Source: Ilyobacter polytropus DSM 2926
GTDB taxonomy: Bacteria > Fusobacteriota > Fusobacteriia > Fusobacteriales > Fusobacteriaceae
Direction of reading: 5' to 3'
Length of the DNA stretch: 64,000 bases
Assembly (NCBI RefSeq): GCF_000165505.1
Contig: NC_014632.1
Span: forward strand, 1,116,001 to 1,180,000
Of this stretch, positions 24,495 to 33,615 are shown piece after piece; position 1 is the first letter of the stretch, and every line of letters begins with the position of its first letter. Position numbers and translations under genes: made by a program. The notes beneath the pieces were generated by a model. The model saw only the letters and a list, made by a program, of their open reading frames with translations. It was not told the DNA's origin and ran no database searches.

Positions 24495-24699
24495 ACAAAA
24501 AATTTTCTATTTTATTTATAATTCTTTCCCAAAAAGAAAAGAGAAGAATAAATCCAACTAAAAAAGATATTACTATAGAAAAAATAATTGGATGTTTTTC
24601 GAATAAATTTTTATTTTCTACTTTTTTATTATCATAAATTCCAAAATTTGAGTTATTTATTTTATTATTATTTCCAACATTTATTTTAATTTTCTTCAT
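24493..24699 (-). CDS. Small membrane protein paired with AbiTii
   Basis: This 68-residue protein starts MKKIKINVGNNNKINNSNFG and then has one hydrophobic helix (about residues 36-57, HPIIFSIVISFLVGFILLFSF). The first block repeats almost exactly the C-terminus of the AbiTii protein upstream (INITMGNNNRITGSNFG). The genes overlap by 14 bases, so they are translated together. A soluble AbiTii protein plus a one-helix membrane partner is compatible with a sensor plus membrane-damaging effector of an abortive infection system, but this is inference. I know of no named family. Confidence 0.72.
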   Translation of the reverse strand: MKKIKINVGNNNKINNSNFGIYDNKKVENKNLFEKHPIIFSIVISFLVGFILLFSFWERIINKIENFL

Positions 24700-25330
24700 T
24701 TTTAGTTACTCCAAAATTTGAGCCCGTTATCCTATTGTTATTTCCCATCGTTATATTAATAATGGTTTTACCTATTTCTGTTTTTTCTGTATCACTTATG
24801 TCTAAAAAAATATCATAATCATTTAGTGCTCCATATTTTTTTTCAAGCTCCAAAATTATACTTAAAAGTCTATTTTTTACACAACTTTTAATTTTTGAGC
24901 ATGTTCCTAAAGGCATTGCCCCATATGCTTGAGTAACCAGTAATTTACGACTATACCCTTCTCCTAAACGATGTGTTAAAAAACTATTATAGGATATACA
25001 TGTATCTTTTTCATCATAAGATAAACTATTTATACTATCTGTTATGTTATGATATAACACAGCATTCAGTTCTTTTTTATCTAAATGCCCTATAGAAGCT
25101 ATAGCTTTATTAAGACTCCAAACTCCATCAGTAGCACTTATATGGGGAGTTAACATTACTTTTCTATATTCTGGAACCCCATCACCTTCTTTGTATCCTT
25201 CTATTTCTGAATCTATCCATTTTATAATTTCATCATTTTCCAATGAAAAAAGAATCGTTTTTAACCTAAATAAAATATTCTCTAGTTCACATTCATTTTC
25301 TAATAAATCTAAAAGCAGTTTACTTTTCAT
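24686..25330 (-). CDS. AbiTii-domain abortive infection protein
   Basis: The 214-residue protein has the AbiTii domain at its N-terminus (about residues 1-165): LLDLLENECELENILFRLKTI, then DEIIKWIDSEIEGYKEGDGVPEYRKVML, the signature WI..E..GY...VPEYR. The domain is named after AbiT-ii of lactococcal phage resistance. The C-terminus, INITMGNNNRITGSNFGVTK, is shared with the small membrane protein that follows, suggesting the two interact or assemble through this motif. It comes four bases after the nuclease-like gene, in the same transcript as the restriction genes. Confidence 0.82.
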   Translation of the reverse strand: MKSKLLLDLLENECELENILFRLKTILFSLENDEIIKWIDSEIEGYKEGDGVPEYRKVMLTPHISATDGVWSLNKAIASIGHLDKKELNAVLYHNITDSINSLSYDEKDTCISYNSFLTHRLGEGYSRKLLVTQAYGAMPLGTCSKIKSCVKNRLLSIILELEKKYGALNDYDIFLDISDTEKTEIGKTIINITMGNNNRITGSNFGVTKNEEN

Positions 25331-25334
25331 TATT

Positions 25335-26225
25335 CTATTCTCCTATACCCTCAAAAGAAACCCTAATAACCTCCTTGGCCAGCTCCATATCCTCTCTACC
25401 ATTAATTGAAAACTCAAAGTTCCCCGTCCCAAAGTGGCCGATATTTGTCACATCTCTTCCAACATCCTTATACTTATCTATATCTTCTGATGTAAACTTC
25501 AGATACAGCAGCATTCTCTTTTTAAAAGTTTCTATACACATAAAATTCTTTGCCACCTTATAAGCTATATAAAGCTTCTTTGGTGCCTCTTCCACTGACT
25601 CGTCAAGTCCAAAAGTGTACTCTCTTAGCTCTTCCAAAAGTTCTTTTAAAATCGGTGTTCCCAATTTATTAAAATGCCTTTCATAAGTCCAAACAGGGGA
25701 ATTATCATCTTTAGTTATTGACCCAGGAGTAGGAGTTACAATCTTGCTAGATATCTCTTCCAGGCTAAACATCCCGTTTTCATAGTTCTTATACTTCCAT
25801 AGCTCTATCGGTGCATTCATCATCTCTGCTGCATGGAGGTCATACTTCTTGTAGTCTGGAGCAATACAGATAACACGTATTGCACTCCAGTCTACCTTAG
25901 TTTCTCCAAGACTTTTATTTACAGCTATTTGAAAATCTCCATGATGATCCTTAAGCCACGAAAGATAGTAAAGAGACTGAGTGAGTAAGCTTGAAGATTC
26001 CATCTTCTTATACTCTATAATTACAGGGTTATTGTCCTCGGAAATAGCTATTGTATCAATACGTCCGTTATGGACACTCCCTGTGGAAAATTCACTGGCC
26101 ACAAACTTACAGCTGAATATCTCTTCCAGGTTATTCTCAATTAAATTTTGAAGTTCTTTTTCAAGGTTAAAATTCCTCTGTTTTACAAGGTCTAATACCT
26201 CTCCATTTCTATTAAATAAAGGCAT
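25335..26225 (-). CDS. PD-(D/E)XK-like protein with DUF5655-type C-terminus
   Basis: The 296-residue protein has an N-terminal nuclease-like domain: NLIENNLEEIF, GRIDTIAISEDNNPVIIEYKK (GRID...EYKK matches the D...ExK core) around residues 50-75, then QSLYYLSWLKDH. The C-terminal half (about 180-296) with LREYTFGLDESVEEAPKKLYIAYK and GHFGTGNFEF resembles DUF5655. Such proteins are often encoded beside type I restriction systems; the role is unclear, perhaps DNA cleavage or recognition. It is 18 bases from hsdR, same strand. Confidence 0.78.
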   Translation of the reverse strand: MPLFNRNGEVLDLVKQRNFNLEKELQNLIENNLEEIFSCKFVASEFSTGSVHNGRIDTIAISEDNNPVIIEYKKMESSSLLTQSLYYLSWLKDHHGDFQIAVNKSLGETKVDWSAIRVICIAPDYKKYDLHAAEMMNAPIELWKYKNYENGMFSLEEISSKIVTPTPGSITKDDNSPVWTYERHFNKLGTPILKELLEELREYTFGLDESVEEAPKKLYIAYKVAKNFMCIETFKKRMLLYLKFTSEDIDKYKDVGRDVTNIGHFGTGNFEFSINGREDMELAKEVIRVSFEGIGE

Positions 26226-26243
26226 AATTTTTCTCCTTAAAAT

Positions 26244-29200
26244 TTATATTATTTCCTTAATAGATGAATTTTTTATATCCCATAAAATGTCAAATACAAA
26301 TTCTAAATATCTATTTTTGAAATCGGGGTCACTTACAAACTTTTTATAAATCCCTGTATTAGTACTCATTAAATCAAACATTAAATCCTGTACTTTTTCA
26401 TCAGATGTAATTTTTGCATTATCTTTATCAGAATTTATAATCGATTTCAAAATTTTAATATTAGCTTTCATTTTATCAGGAATTTTTTCAATAAGGATCT
26501 TTTCCGCTTCTTCCTTATCTACATCATCTCCCCAATTAATATCGCCAAACCTTCGATTAAATTCAGATATTATATGTGATAAGGTATCATAATGTTTTTC
26601 AGCTATACCGCTACTAGTACTTACTGGGATAGGTTCAATTATTCCCTCTTCTTCTTCTAAAGATATTTTAGTTGTTCCGATTCTATTTATTCTATAACTA
26701 TCCATATCGACTTCATTTAATATATTTTCATTTATCTCTTCATCTTGAATTTTTATTTTTGTAATTAAATGTTTTAAAAATAGCCATAATTTTTCCCAAT
26801 AGGGTACGTCATATTCTATAATTTTTGATAAATAGCTGTATGTTCTCACAAATGATTTTGCATTTGATTTAAACTTTATCTGTTCTTCTTTTTCTAAATG
26901 TGTATCAAAAATTTCTTTACAGTTATTTATTATCGGTTCTAAAATATTTCTTTCAGCATTTGTGTAATAAAGTTTAAAAAATTCTTCAACTTCTTCTTCA
27001 CTATAAACTTGCATGTTGTCTAATGAGTCTTGCAAATCATTTAATTTATTAACATCTGTCTCTTCCGACAAAATAGTTGTTGTGTAGTATGGCTCAAAAG
27101 CTTTTTTTACTGATTCTATGTCATTATAAAAGTCGAGGACCATGGTATCTGTTTTATGAGGTTTGAATGCCCTATTTAGCCTTGATAAAGTTTGTACAGC
27201 TTGAACGCCAGATAATTCTTTATCAACATACATAGTATGTAATAATGGCTGATCAAAACCTGTTTGAAATTTATCAGCAACAATTAAAAATTTATACTCA
27301 TTTTTTCTAAATTGTTTTACGATATCATTATCACCATCAGAAAAATTATTCATATCAGATTCTGTCATTTCTAAGCCTGTTTTATAATGTGCTTTTTTTC
27401 CTGAAAATGCAACGATTGCTTTATATGGTAGGCCTGTCTCTTTCAGATATTTATCAAATGCATCTTTATACTTCATTGCACTCTCTATAGATTTTGTAAC
27501 TACCATTGACTTTGCTTGATAATTTATTAAATGCTTTACGTTTTTATTAAAATGATCTACCATAATTTTTGCTTTTTCTGCTATTGCGAGCTCATTGCCT
27601 TCAACAAAATTCTTTATTTTTTTGTTTGCCTGTTTTATTTCATATTCTTTTTCCTCAGGTACATTATTATCTGCTTTTATCTTATAATATGATTTATAAG
27701 TTGTATAGTTCTGTAAAACATCTAAAATGTATTCCTCTTCTATAGCTTGTTTCATTGAGTAATTATGAAATGGCTTAAAGGTTCCATCTTCTTGTTTCGT
27801 TCCAAAAGTTTCAAGAGTTTTATTTTTGGGTGTTGCTGTAAACGCAAAATAACTTGCGTTATCTAACATTTTTTTTGTTTTAATTAAATAATTTACTAAA
27901 TCTTCTGTATCTATATTTCCTTCTTCATCCATTTTAAGTTTAGTAAAATCAGTATTTGAAAAAATTGCATTCATACTAGCAGAAGATATTCCATTTTGAC
28001 CACTATGTGCTTCATCAATGATAAATGCTATATTTTTTGTTTCCATTTCTTGTACTGTTTTCAATACATAAGGGAAAGTTTGAACAGTACAAATAATAAT
28101 TTTTTTATTATTTTCAAGAGCCAATCTCATATGAGATGTTTTACTCATTGATGTCTCTGTTGGGTCTAGTTTCTTTATGTCAGTTGAATTTCCTGTTATG
28201 GCTTCGACTATATTTTTTACTTGTGCAAAGTTTTTAATGTTTTCCCTTATTTGTTTATCAAGTATAGTTTTATCAGTTACTACAACTACGCTATCAAAAA
28301 TTGGGCTTATATTATTTTTATCATACAATCCTATCAATTGATGAGCAAGCCAAGTTATAGAGTTCGATTTTCCTGATCCGGCAGAATGTTGCACTAGATA
28401 TTTTATCCCAATCCCTTTTTCTTTAGAGTCTTCTAATAATTTCCTTACAACTTTTAGTTGATGATATCTTGGGAAAATTAACTTAGATTTATCTGATTTT
28501 ACCTTTGGTTTTTCTAAATGTACAAATTTTTCAATTATATTTGAAAGACTACTCCTTGTTAAAATATCTCTCCAAATATAAGATGTCTTTAAACCTAAAG
28601 GGTTTATAGGGTTCCCTGCTCCATATGGAGGAAATGGCTCACCATTATTAAGACCTTTATTAAATGGCATAAAAAATGTTTTAGATTTATCTAACTTTGT
28701 TGTCATATATGCAAGATCTGTATCTATCGCAAAATGAACTAGGCAACGAGCAAAATTAAAAATTTTATCATTAGGGTCCCTATCTTTTTTATATTGTTTT
28801 ATTGCATTTTTTACTGCTTGATGCGTGAAAGCATTTTTAAGTTCCATTGTAATAATTGGAAACCCGTTTATAAAGATAACTAAATCAATTCTATTTTTAT
28901 TATTACCTGTATAAACCAATTCTTGTGTGACAGAAAAAATGTTTGTCTCATACCTTAAGTGATCTTTTTTATTATGATTAGAATTTGGTTGTGGATAAAA
29001 GAGATATATTGTCTTGTCGAAATGTTTTACTCCCTTTCTAAGAACTTCGATAATTCCTTCTTTTTTTATTTTTAAGTCTAATCTATTTAAAAAAGCGTCT
29101 TCACCTTTCTTTATAATAAAATCATAAGAATCAGGTTGACTAATTTCTATAAATTCAAAAAGATCTTTTTTATTTAGACAGAAATCTCTATCAAAATCAT

Positions 29201-29294
29201 TTGAATGTGTTTCGATATACCCCTCTTTTCCAACAAGCTCTTTTACTATGAGTTTTTGAAATCCTTTTTCTGAGGTATCAGTAAATTCAAGCAT
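26244..29294 (-). CDS. hsdR: Type I restriction enzyme, R subunit
   Basis: AAAGGAGG seven bases before the ATG at 29292-29294 sets the start, giving 1016 residues beginning MLEFTDTSEKGFQ; the frame to 29327 is not needed. The N-terminal nuclease domain contains DLVIFINGFPIITMELKNA (D...ELK). The translocase follows, with Walker A GSGKS at 306-310, DEAH at 427-430, SAT-like FAFTATP, and QTLSRLNRAF helicase motif VI. The C-terminus is the helical HsdM-binding part. It cuts DNA far from unmethylated recognition sites after translocation. All motifs look intact. Confidence 0.94.
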   Translation of the reverse strand: MLEFTDTSEKGFQKLIVKELVGKEGYIETHSNDFDRDFCLNKKDLFEFIEISQPDSYDFIIKKGEDAFLNRLDLKIKKEGIIEVLRKGVKHFDKTIYLFYPQPNSNHNKKDHLRYETNIFSVTQELVYTGNNKNRIDLVIFINGFPIITMELKNAFTHQAVKNAIKQYKKDRDPNDKIFNFARCLVHFAIDTDLAYMTTKLDKSKTFFMPFNKGLNNGEPFPPYGAGNPINPLGLKTSYIWRDILTRSSLSNIIEKFVHLEKPKVKSDKSKLIFPRYHQLKVVRKLLEDSKEKGIGIKYLVQHSAGSGKSNSITWLAHQLIGLYDKNNISPIFDSVVVVTDKTILDKQIRENIKNFAQVKNIVEAITGNSTDIKKLDPTETSMSKTSHMRLALENNKKIIICTVQTFPYVLKTVQEMETKNIAFIIDEAHSGQNGISSASMNAIFSNTDFTKLKMDEEGNIDTEDLVNYLIKTKKMLDNASYFAFTATPKNKTLETFGTKQEDGTFKPFHNYSMKQAIEEEYILDVLQNYTTYKSYYKIKADNNVPEEKEYEIKQANKKIKNFVEGNELAIAEKAKIMVDHFNKNVKHLINYQAKSMVVTKSIESAMKYKDAFDKYLKETGLPYKAIVAFSGKKAHYKTGLEMTESDMNNFSDGDNDIVKQFRKNEYKFLIVADKFQTGFDQPLLHTMYVDKELSGVQAVQTLSRLNRAFKPHKTDTMVLDFYNDIESVKKAFEPYYTTTILSEETDVNKLNDLQDSLDNMQVYSEEEVEEFFKLYYTNAERNILEPIINNCKEIFDTHLEKEEQIKFKSNAKSFVRTYSYLSKIIEYDVPYWEKLWLFLKHLITKIKIQDEEINENILNEVDMDSYRINRIGTTKISLEEEEGIIEPIPVSTSSGIAEKHYDTLSHIISEFNRRFGDINWGDDVDKEEAEKILIEKIPDKMKANIKILKSIINSDKDNAKITSDEKVQDLMFDLMSTNTGIYKKFVSDPDFKNRYLEFVFDILWDIKNSSIKEII

Positions 29295-29319
29295 TTTTCT
29301 CCCTCCTTTAAAATGCTTT

Positions 29320-30621
29320 TTATTCAACGCATATTTGACCTGTAACTACATTATAAATCAAGCTTTCCATATAGTCTTTTGCAAGTTCTATTTCTTTTTC
29401 TGTTTTCAATATTGTTGTATCAATTTTTGTATTTTGTTTTTCAATATAATTTACAATTTGTTTTTGTTCTTTAAGGTCTGGATAGGGTAAATACATTTGC
29501 CTTAACCATTCTCTTTGTAATTCTGTCTGATTAGTTGAACCTTGACCAAAATATCCATCTATTAAATTATAATTAACATAATAAAAATAATATAAGTATT
29601 CAGGAATAAATCTTTTTTTACTATCTCTTATAATTGTAACGTGACTATCAGCTAAATAAACCCCTTCTTTTTCAGTAAATATGGCCACTTTACCAAGAAC
29701 TCCACCACCTGTAGAGGCTAATAAAATATCTTTATATTTTAATTTTCCTTTTTCTTTTTCAATTTTATAAGTTTTATGAAATCTAATACTCGACTCGTCA
29801 AAATATCCTTTACTAAATGTTGCTTGATTAACAACTTTATAGTCACTTTTTTCAGTATAATTAGGAGTTGTTCCTCTATTTACAAAATCAGACATTTCTT
29901 TTAATTTTTTTATTTCCCAATGTTTAGGTACTTTTCCGAGCCACTCAACACCACTATCTTGCATCTTAACAAGGGTGTTTAAACCTTTTGTCACAACTTC
30001 ATTTATAATCGTTTTTTTCTGCTCTTTCAAAAGTTCTATCATTTTTTGCTGTTTTTCAATAAATTTATTTGACTGTTTTTCTTTTGTTTCTAAATATTCT
30101 ACAATTTTATCTTGTATTTCAATATGTGGAACAATTGAGTACATTCTTTTAAAATCTACATATCTCAAATTTAGTTGGTCATCACAAAGACCGTATGAGT
30201 ATCTTCTTGCATAATTACTATAGTACTCTGTCCTATAAAGATAGTGAAAGTATTTTGAATTTATTTTCAACTTTGATTTTAAGACAATATATGCCGGACT
30301 TACAATTCCCCTATATTGACTATAGCCAACTGAGCCTTGCCACATTCTCATCTTGTTATAAGCGATATCACCAATTTTAACTAGCTTATAATTTGATTTA
30401 TCTTCATTCGAAATATCTTTTTTATTTTCAATATCGCTTTGTTTTATAATCCCTTTGCTTATTGTTACCGATAAAAGTTCCTCATTATTATTTTTCTTTT
30501 TTATTCTTTCATCAAACAATGCGATATTCGGTAAAATATTCCAATCTTGAGGGATCTCTTTTACATATTCATACCAAGGTATATTTTTATAATTAAGATA
30601 ACTTTTTTTCTCTTTAATCAT
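29320..30621 (-). CDS. hsdS: Type I restriction enzyme, specificity subunit
   Basis: The 433-residue protein has two target-recognition domains, each followed by a helical spacer. TRD1 (about 1-170) includes KMRMWQGSVGYSQYRGIVSPAY; the central helix is FIEKQQKMIELLKEQKKTIINEVVTKGL; TRD2 (about 222-385) begins HWEIKKLKEMSDFVNRGTTP; the second helix closes the protein. It defines the DNA sequence for both methylation and cleavage. It overlaps the methylase gene by 8 bases. No inverted duplicate hsdS fragments are seen, so no phase variation. Confidence 0.93.
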   Translation of the reverse strand: MIKEKKSYLNYKNIPWYEYVKEIPQDWNILPNIALFDERIKKKNNNEELLSVTISKGIIKQSDIENKKDISNEDKSNYKLVKIGDIAYNKMRMWQGSVGYSQYRGIVSPAYIVLKSKLKINSKYFHYLYRTEYYSNYARRYSYGLCDDQLNLRYVDFKRMYSIVPHIEIQDKIVEYLETKEKQSNKFIEKQQKMIELLKEQKKTIINEVVTKGLNTLVKMQDSGVEWLGKVPKHWEIKKLKEMSDFVNRGTTPNYTEKSDYKVVNQATFSKGYFDESSIRFHKTYKIEKEKGKLKYKDILLASTGGGVLGKVAIFTEKEGVYLADSHVTIIRDSKKRFIPEYLYYFYYVNYNLIDGYFGQGSTNQTELQREWLRQMYLPYPDLKEQKQIVNYIEKQNTKIDTTILKTEKEIELAKDYMESLIYNVVTGQICVE

Positions 30622-32836
30622 TTAAAAATTCCTCCATAATTCCTTCGGTTTCTTCTTGAAGTTTTTCTATTTCACTCGCAATCGCCTCAAGACTTCTAGG
30701 AGGAGTAAAATTATAAAAATATCTTGTGAATGAAATGCTGTATCCTTTTTGTGTTTTACTTTCATCTATCCAAGCATCGGGAATATAATTTAAAACTTCT
30801 CTTTCAAAATATTCATGGATATCTTCATTTAATGGAACACTTTCACTGTCTCTTAGATCGCTGTCAGCTTCGTAAATAATAGTCCCATCTTTCTCTACTT
30901 TTTTTATGACAGGCTCTCCCTCTTCATCTTTCCAGGTTATCGCATTAAAAATTAAATCGAGGTCTTTTTTACCAATTTTTATATCCAATTTGTTTAATGT
31001 ATCACCAATCAAATCTTTAAAAGTATTAAAATTATCAAACTCTATTTCACCAATTTCTTCTAAAAGTTGCTCTGTTATTTTCATAAGCTCCTCTTGAGAT
31101 TTCCAAACATTTACATCAAAAATTTTCTTTTTGTTTGCAGGGGATATTTTTATTTCATTTTTTTCAATCCAATTTTCTATATCTTTTTTAACATCTTTTA
31201 AACCATCATAGACTTTATCACCATATTTTCTATAAATCCATTTTGCTTCATCAATGATTGTTTTTTCATATCGAAGACTTTCTATCGCTTCATTGGTTAT
31301 TTTGGCTTTTAATCTCAAAGGTCTTTCAACAATTATTTTATTGTATCCAAAGTCTTCATTGTCAAATATTTTTGAAGTCTCTGTTTTTTTAAAATCCAGA
31401 TATATTTTAGTAATACTATCTATCTGAGTTTTAGTAAGTTCACAATTTTTTTGACCAAGATTTTTTCTCAATGGTGTGTAAATATCAATTGCATTTATAA
31501 GCTGAACCTTTCCCTTTCTTCTCTCCTCTTTTCTGTTAGAAAGTATCCAAATATATGTTGGAATACCCGTGTTATAGAATATATTTGTAGACAGTGCTAT
31601 TATGCATTCAAGCAGGTCATTTTCTAATATCATTTTCCTTATTTCACTTTCACCTTGACCGGCATCTCCTGTAAATAAAGAAGAACCATTATGAACAGAA
31701 GCTATCCTACTTCCAAGCTCTGTATCATTTTTCATTTTCGAAATCATATTTACTAAAAATAATAATTGACCATCAGATATAGTTGGAAGACCAACTTTAA
31801 AACGTGGATCTTTAATAATTTCTTTTCCTTTTTTTCCTCTATTCTCAACAATAGCATCTACATCATTTTTCCAACTTTTACCGTATGGTGGGTTAGATAG
31901 AATAAAGTCAAATTTATGCCCTTTAAACTCATCATTTGATAAGGTTGAGCCATAACCTATATTTGATGCTTTTTCTCCTTTTATTAGCATATCTCCTGTA
32001 CATATTGCCCAGGTCTCTGGATTAACTTCTTGTCCAAATAGTGAAAAAATACATTTATTATCTGTAATTTTTAATGCAAAATCTTCTGCTTCCGTGAGCA
32101 TACCACCACTACCACATGCAGGATCATATATTGAAAATCTTGCTCCTTCACGCTCTTTTAATATGTCTTTGATTGGTTCAAAAATTATGTGTGTCATTAA
32201 TTTTATTATTTCTCTAGGGGTAAAATGCTCTCCAGCTTCTTCATTATTCTCTTCATTAAATTTTCTGATTAATTCTTCAAATACATACCCCATTCCTAAG
32301 TTAGTAAGTGCAGGTAAAATTTCACCTTTAGAATTTTTTACTTCATAAGGACTTAAATTTATACTTCCTGAAGTAAGTTTATCAATTAAACCAAAAGTAA
32401 TCCCAGCATCTTGCATTGTTTCGAGCTGATTACGAACTTTAAACTTACTTATAATTTCTTGGATATTAGGACTAAATCCATCCAAGTATTCTTCTAGATT
32501 ACTGTCTATTTTGTCTGGATCAGATAGTAAAGAAACAAAAGGATATTCTGAATCCTTTAAACTATTTTTACCCATTGTAAATGGCGAAGTATTATAAAAA
32601 GGGTATCCTGTAATTTTTTCGAGTCCTGATTTATCATTTATATTATTTTCTTCAAAAAATTTATTCATTTCCAATACTTTTTCTTTTGATTCTTCTAATA
32701 ATATATCTATTCTTCTTAAAACAGTGAATGGCAAAATAACATCTCTATATTTACCTCTTACAAAAATATCTCTTAAAACATCATCTGCTATTGACCAAAT
32801 ATAACTTACTATTTTATTATGAACTTTATGATCCAT
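30614..32836 (-). CDS. hsdM: Internal start giving stand-alone HsdM
   Basis: Codon 257 of the fusion gene is ATG (32834-32836), and a perfect AAGGAG (32846-32851) lies nine bases upstream. Starting here yields a 740-residue protein beginning MDHKVHNKIVSYIWSIADDV, exactly where ordinary HsdM proteins begin. The cell may therefore make both the fusion and a free methylase, or the site is a relic from before two genes fused. The site is seen; its use is not proven. Confidence 0.6.
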   Translation of the reverse strand: MDHKVHNKIVSYIWSIADDVLRDIFVRGKYRDVILPFTVLRRIDILLEESKEKVLEMNKFFEENNINDKSGLEKITGYPFYNTSPFTMGKNSLKDSEYPFVSLLSDPDKIDSNLEEYLDGFSPNIQEIISKFKVRNQLETMQDAGITFGLIDKLTSGSINLSPYEVKNSKGEILPALTNLGMGYVFEELIRKFNEENNEEAGEHFTPREIIKLMTHIIFEPIKDILKEREGARFSIYDPACGSGGMLTEAEDFALKITDNKCIFSLFGQEVNPETWAICTGDMLIKGEKASNIGYGSTLSNDEFKGHKFDFILSNPPYGKSWKNDVDAIVENRGKKGKEIIKDPRFKVGLPTISDGQLLFLVNMISKMKNDTELGSRIASVHNGSSLFTGDAGQGESEIRKMILENDLLECIIALSTNIFYNTGIPTYIWILSNRKEERRKGKVQLINAIDIYTPLRKNLGQKNCELTKTQIDSITKIYLDFKKTETSKIFDNEDFGYNKIIVERPLRLKAKITNEAIESLRYEKTIIDEAKWIYRKYGDKVYDGLKDVKKDIENWIEKNEIKISPANKKKIFDVNVWKSQEELMKITEQLLEEIGEIEFDNFNTFKDLIGDTLNKLDIKIGKKDLDLIFNAITWKDEEGEPVIKKVEKDGTIIYEADSDLRDSESVPLNEDIHEYFEREVLNYIPDAWIDESKTQKGYSISFTRYFYNFTPPRSLEAIASEIEKLQEETEGIMEEFLND

Positions 32837-33604
32837 TCTTATTATCTCCTTATTGTTTATCTTTGGTTCACTTTTTAAACTTACTTGAGACAAAGATAAC
32901 TGTTTATTTTTATTTTCTTTTTCAAAGTTTTTGCTGAAATTATCTCTATTTAATTCATAAAAAGGCGCTACACTTTTTTTATATTCATTAATACTCTTCA
33001 TAGCATTATCTATAATGTTTAATTTTTTTAAAAGAACGAATAATGCTGCCGCTCTAGCTTGACAATTTATTGACTTTTCAGGATTAAATTCGATATCTGT
33101 AAATGAATCATATTTTATAATTTCTTGAGCTAATTCTTTATTTCTATATAGTGAATTTATATAAAGCCAGTCATAAAAAAAAGTTTTAGGTTCTAAACTC
33201 CATTCATTTTTATTGTATTCAAATTTAACAAGTGGGCCACTATTCTTTATCCTAGGATCTTTTTTAGCTTCTCTAGAAGTTTTATGAAATAAATCAATGT
33301 ATGGTCCACCTTTTTTAAAAACTTTGCTTCCTTGGAATGCACATTCTACAGAAAATGCTTTACCTTTTTTTGTTTGAATCATTAAATTAAAAGCACTTAA
33401 TTTAATCCCTAAGTTCTCTAATGATTTTGAAGAGATTTCTAAAATGTTAGCGTTAGGAAATTCTAATAAAAAATTTTCATGTAAACTAATAATACTTTTT
33501 TGTTTTTGCCCTATGCTATATCCAGGATACCATTTGAATTCAACCATTTTTTCCTTTATCCGATTATTTACAAAATCTATATAGTAAGCTGGTCTTTTAG
33601 CCAT
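30614..33604 (-). CDS. hsdM: NADAR (DarT1-antitoxin type) domain fused to HsdM methylase
   Basis: This 996-residue protein is about twice the usual HsdM length. Residues 1 to about 215 match the DarT1-associated NADAR antitoxin family (formerly DUF6977): FKWYPGYSIGQKQKSI (23-38), LGIKLSAFNL, VECAFQGSKVF (86-96), REAKKDPR (111-118), FYDWLYINSL, NPEKSINCQARAAALF. NADAR proteins remove ADP-ribose added by DarT. After a polar linker (about 216-256) a complete HsdM begins at Met257, with DPACGSGG at 494-501 and NPPYG at 571-575. Directly upstream is a DarT-like toxin gene, so toxin and antitoxin remain neighbours while the antitoxin is joined to the methylase. AAGGAG precedes the start. The fusion is visible in one uninterrupted frame; its function is inferred. 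Confidence 0.88.
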   Translation of the reverse strand: MAKRPAYYIDFVNNRIKEKMVEFKWYPGYSIGQKQKSIISLHENFLLEFPNANILEISSKSLENLGIKLSAFNLMIQTKKGKAFSVECAFQGSKVFKKGGPYIDLFHKTSREAKKDPRIKNSGPLVKFEYNKNEWSLEPKTFFYDWLYINSLYRNKELAQEIIKYDSFTDIEFNPEKSINCQARAAALFVLLKKLNIIDNAMKSINEYKKSVAPFYELNRDNFSKNFEKENKNKQLSLSQVSLKSEPKINNKEIIRMDHKVHNKIVSYIWSIADDVLRDIFVRGKYRDVILPFTVLRRIDILLEESKEKVLEMNKFFEENNINDKSGLEKITGYPFYNTSPFTMGKNSLKDSEYPFVSLLSDPDKIDSNLEEYLDGFSPNIQEIISKFKVRNQLETMQDAGITFGLIDKLTSGSINLSPYEVKNSKGEILPALTNLGMGYVFEELIRKFNEENNEEAGEHFTPREIIKLMTHIIFEPIKDILKEREGARFSIYDPACGSGGMLTEAEDFALKITDNKCIFSLFGQEVNPETWAICTGDMLIKGEKASNIGYGSTLSNDEFKGHKFDFILSNPPYGKSWKNDVDAIVENRGKKGKEIIKDPRFKVGLPTISDGQLLFLVNMISKMKNDTELGSRIASVHNGSSLFTGDAGQGESEIRKMILENDLLECIIALSTNIFYNTGIPTYIWILSNRKEERRKGKVQLINAIDIYTPLRKNLGQKNCELTKTQIDSITKIYLDFKKTETSKIFDNEDFGYNKIIVERPLRLKAKITNEAIESLRYEKTIIDEAKWIYRKYGDKVYDGLKDVKKDIENWIEKNEIKISPANKKKIFDVNVWKSQEELMKITEQLLEEIGEIEFDNFNTFKDLIGDTLNKLDIKIGKKDLDLIFNAITWKDEEGEPVIKKVEKDGTIIYEADSDLRDSESVPLNEDIHEYFEREVLNYIPDAWIDESKTQKGYSISFTRYFYNFTPPRSLEAIASEIEKLQEETEGIMEEFLND

Positions 33605-33615
33605 ATTTTCACTCC

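Noticed and set aside
29320-30621. Phase-variable specificity locus (shufflon of hsdS genes)
   Set aside because: Only one full hsdS is present, and no inverted partial copies or nearby recombinase were found; the serine integrase is 8 kb away and is the phage integrase.
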